From: an uncultured Oscillospiraceae bacterium
GTDB lineage: Bacteria > Bacillota > Clostridia > Oscillospirales > Oscillospiraceae
Assembly (NCBI GenBank): GCA_934572355.1
Contig: CAKTKV010000091.1
Span: 1-6,433 of the forward strand
DNA length: 6,433 nt
Direction: 5' to 3'
Shown: positions 5,448 to 6,433 of the stretch, piece after piece
Numbering within the stretch: the first letter of the stretch is position 1
Layout of the letters: each line of letters begins with the position of its first letter
Notes under the pieces: model-generated
Databases searched by the model: none
Told to the model about the DNA's origin: nothing
The model's input: only the letters and a program-made list of their open reading frames with translations
Translations under genes and position numbers: made by a program

Positions 5448-6433
5448 ATGCTTTCTGTAAACGACCTTTCCATGCAGTTCGGCTCGTCCGTGCTGTTTTC
5501 ACGCGTAGACCTGCAATTCACCCCCGGCAACTGCTACGGCATCATCGGCGCAAACGGTGCAGGCAAGTCTACCTTTATAAAAATCCTCTCCGGCGAGCTG
5601 GAGCCGACGAGCGGCAGCGTCACGCTTGACGCGAAGCAGCGTATGTCAGTGCTCAAGCAGAACCAGAGCCTGTATGACGATTACCCTGTGCTCGACACCG
5701 TCATTATGGGCAATCAGCGGCTCTATGATTGCGGCAAGGAGAAGGACGCGATATACGATAAGCCGGATTTCTCCGACGAGGACGGCATCCGCGCCGCGGA
5801 GCTTGAGGAGGAGTTCGCCGAACTCGGCGGCTGGGAAGCCGAGAGCGATGCCGGGCGCATCCTTCAGGGGCTGGGTGTCGACACCGCGCTGCACCAGAGC
5901 CTCATGCGCGAGATAGACCCGCGCCTCAAGGTCAAGGTACTTCTCGCACAGGCGCTCTTCGGCCACCCGGACGTTATCCTGCTCGACGAGCCTACCAACA
6001 ACCTCGACCTTGCGAGCGTCGTCTGGCTCGAAGATTTCCTCATGGACTATGAGGGTACTGTGCTCGTCGTGAGCCATGACCGGTACTTCCTCAACAACGT
6101 CTGTACCCACATCGTGGATATCGACTACGGCAAGATCAAAATGTACGTCGGCAACTACGACTTCTGGTACGAATCCAGCCAGCTCATCCAGAAGCTCATC
6201 CGCGACCAGAACAAGAAGGCTGAGCAGAAGATACAAGAGCTGCAAACCTTCATCGCGCGCTTCTCCGCGAACAAGTCCAAGTCCCGTCAGGCCACGTCGA
6301 GACGTAAGCTCCTCGACAAGATCACCGTCGAAGAGCTGCCCGCGTCGAACCGGCGCTATCCGTGGGTCGGCTTCAAGGCCGAGCGCGAGCCGGGCAAGGA
6401 CAGGCTCTTTGTCACCGAGGTCAGCAAGACCGT
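5448..6433 (+). CDS. ykpA: ABC-F family ATPase, YkpA/YbiT type (3' end outside window)
   Basis: ABC-F proteins are cytoplasmic twin-ATPase factors that bind near the ribosomal E site and help stalled translation; they are not transporters. The 328 codons present cover the first ATPase domain and the linker. Seen are Walker A GANGAGKST (34-42), a Q-loop near KQNQ (70-73), Walker B ILLDEP (177-182) followed by TNNLD, and H-loop SHDRYFL (209-215). The linker that contacts P-site tRNA runs from about 225, with GNYDFWYESSQL, a charged helical stretch, and RFSANKSKSRQATSRRKLLDKI. These blocks match YkpA and YbiT closely. The second ATPase domain begins about where the window stops. The first domain's signature is IDPRLK (156-161) instead of an LSGGQ-like motif. 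ATG 5448 is fixed by GGAG at 5437-5440 and by the family N-terminus (LSVNDLSMQFG). The frame is open to the window edge. The gene is divergent from the GT-C-like gene with its own strong promoter. Confidence 0.95.
   Translation, partial: MLSVNDLSMQFGSSVLFSRVDLQFTPGNCYGIIGANGAGKSTFIKILSGELEPTSGSVTLDAKQRMSVLKQNQSLYDDYPVLDTVIMGNQRLYDCGKEKDAIYDKPDFSDEDGIRAAELEEEFAELGGWEAESDAGRILQGLGVDTALHQSLMREIDPRLKVKVLLAQALFGHPDVILLDEPTNNLDLASVVWLEDFLMDYEGTVLVVSHDRYFLNNVCTHIVDIDYGKIKMYVGNYDFWYESSQLIQKLIRDQNKKAEQKIQELQTFIARFSANKSKSRQATSRRKLLDKITVEELPASNRRYPWVGFKAEREPGKDRLFVTEVSKT

Noticed and set aside
5646..6245. A 199-codon minus-strand frame opposite the ABC-F gene.
   Set aside because: The + strand frame carries clear ABC-F motifs throughout; the opposite frame is an acidic, Val/Leu-rich shadow.

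Overview
The window looks like ordinary chromosome from a GC-rich (roughly 55-60 % by eye) Gram-positive anaerobe of the Clostridia, probably an Oscillospiraceae-like gut bacterium. This rests on AGGAG-type ribosome binding sites, a YkpA-type ABC-F protein, clostridial-looking CTP and GMP synthases, and TPR-like repeats with the 'LGxYKDS' ending common in clostridial surface proteins. The genus is inference; only protein resemblance recalled from memory supports it.

Layout. Bases 1-353 hold the 3' end of pyrG (CTP synthase, + strand), whose stop codon lies inside its own terminator. A short promoter region leads to a complete guaA (GMP synthase, 454-1995, +). A perfect 12-bp hairpin then separates guaA from a convergent gene on the minus strand (2075-3406). 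That gene encodes a membrane-anchored protein with TPR-like repeats and an alpha/beta-hydrolase domain. Bases 3407-3530 are a divergent intergenic region, followed by a 27-codon gene on the + strand (3531-3614). This small gene has a near-perfect Shine-Dalgarno sequence and a strong terminator, and should give a very small membrane protein. Next, on the minus strand (3678-5309), is a polytopic membrane protein of GT-C glycosyltransferase type. A 138-bp divergent promoter region (5310-5447) leads to a YkpA/YbiT-type ABC-F ATPase on the + strand, cut by the window's right edge.

How the genes fit together. pyrG, guaA and the ABC-F gene are housekeeping genes: two glutamine-dependent nucleotide synthases and a ribosome-associated ATPase. 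guaA uses almost only ATC for isoleucine. Between guaA and the ABC-F gene lie two envelope-related genes that use ATA isoleucine freely, plus the miniprotein gene. Each of these three appears to be its own transcription unit, because strands alternate and terminators intervene. I see no operon joining them and no mobile element, CRISPR array, tRNA or rRNA.

No clear new multi-gene system is visible. The items most worth following are the 27-residue membrane miniprotein, the TPR/hydrolase fusion (whose catalytic acid is not obvious), the divergent signature motif of the first ABC-F domain, and small dyads in the two divergent intergenic regions.
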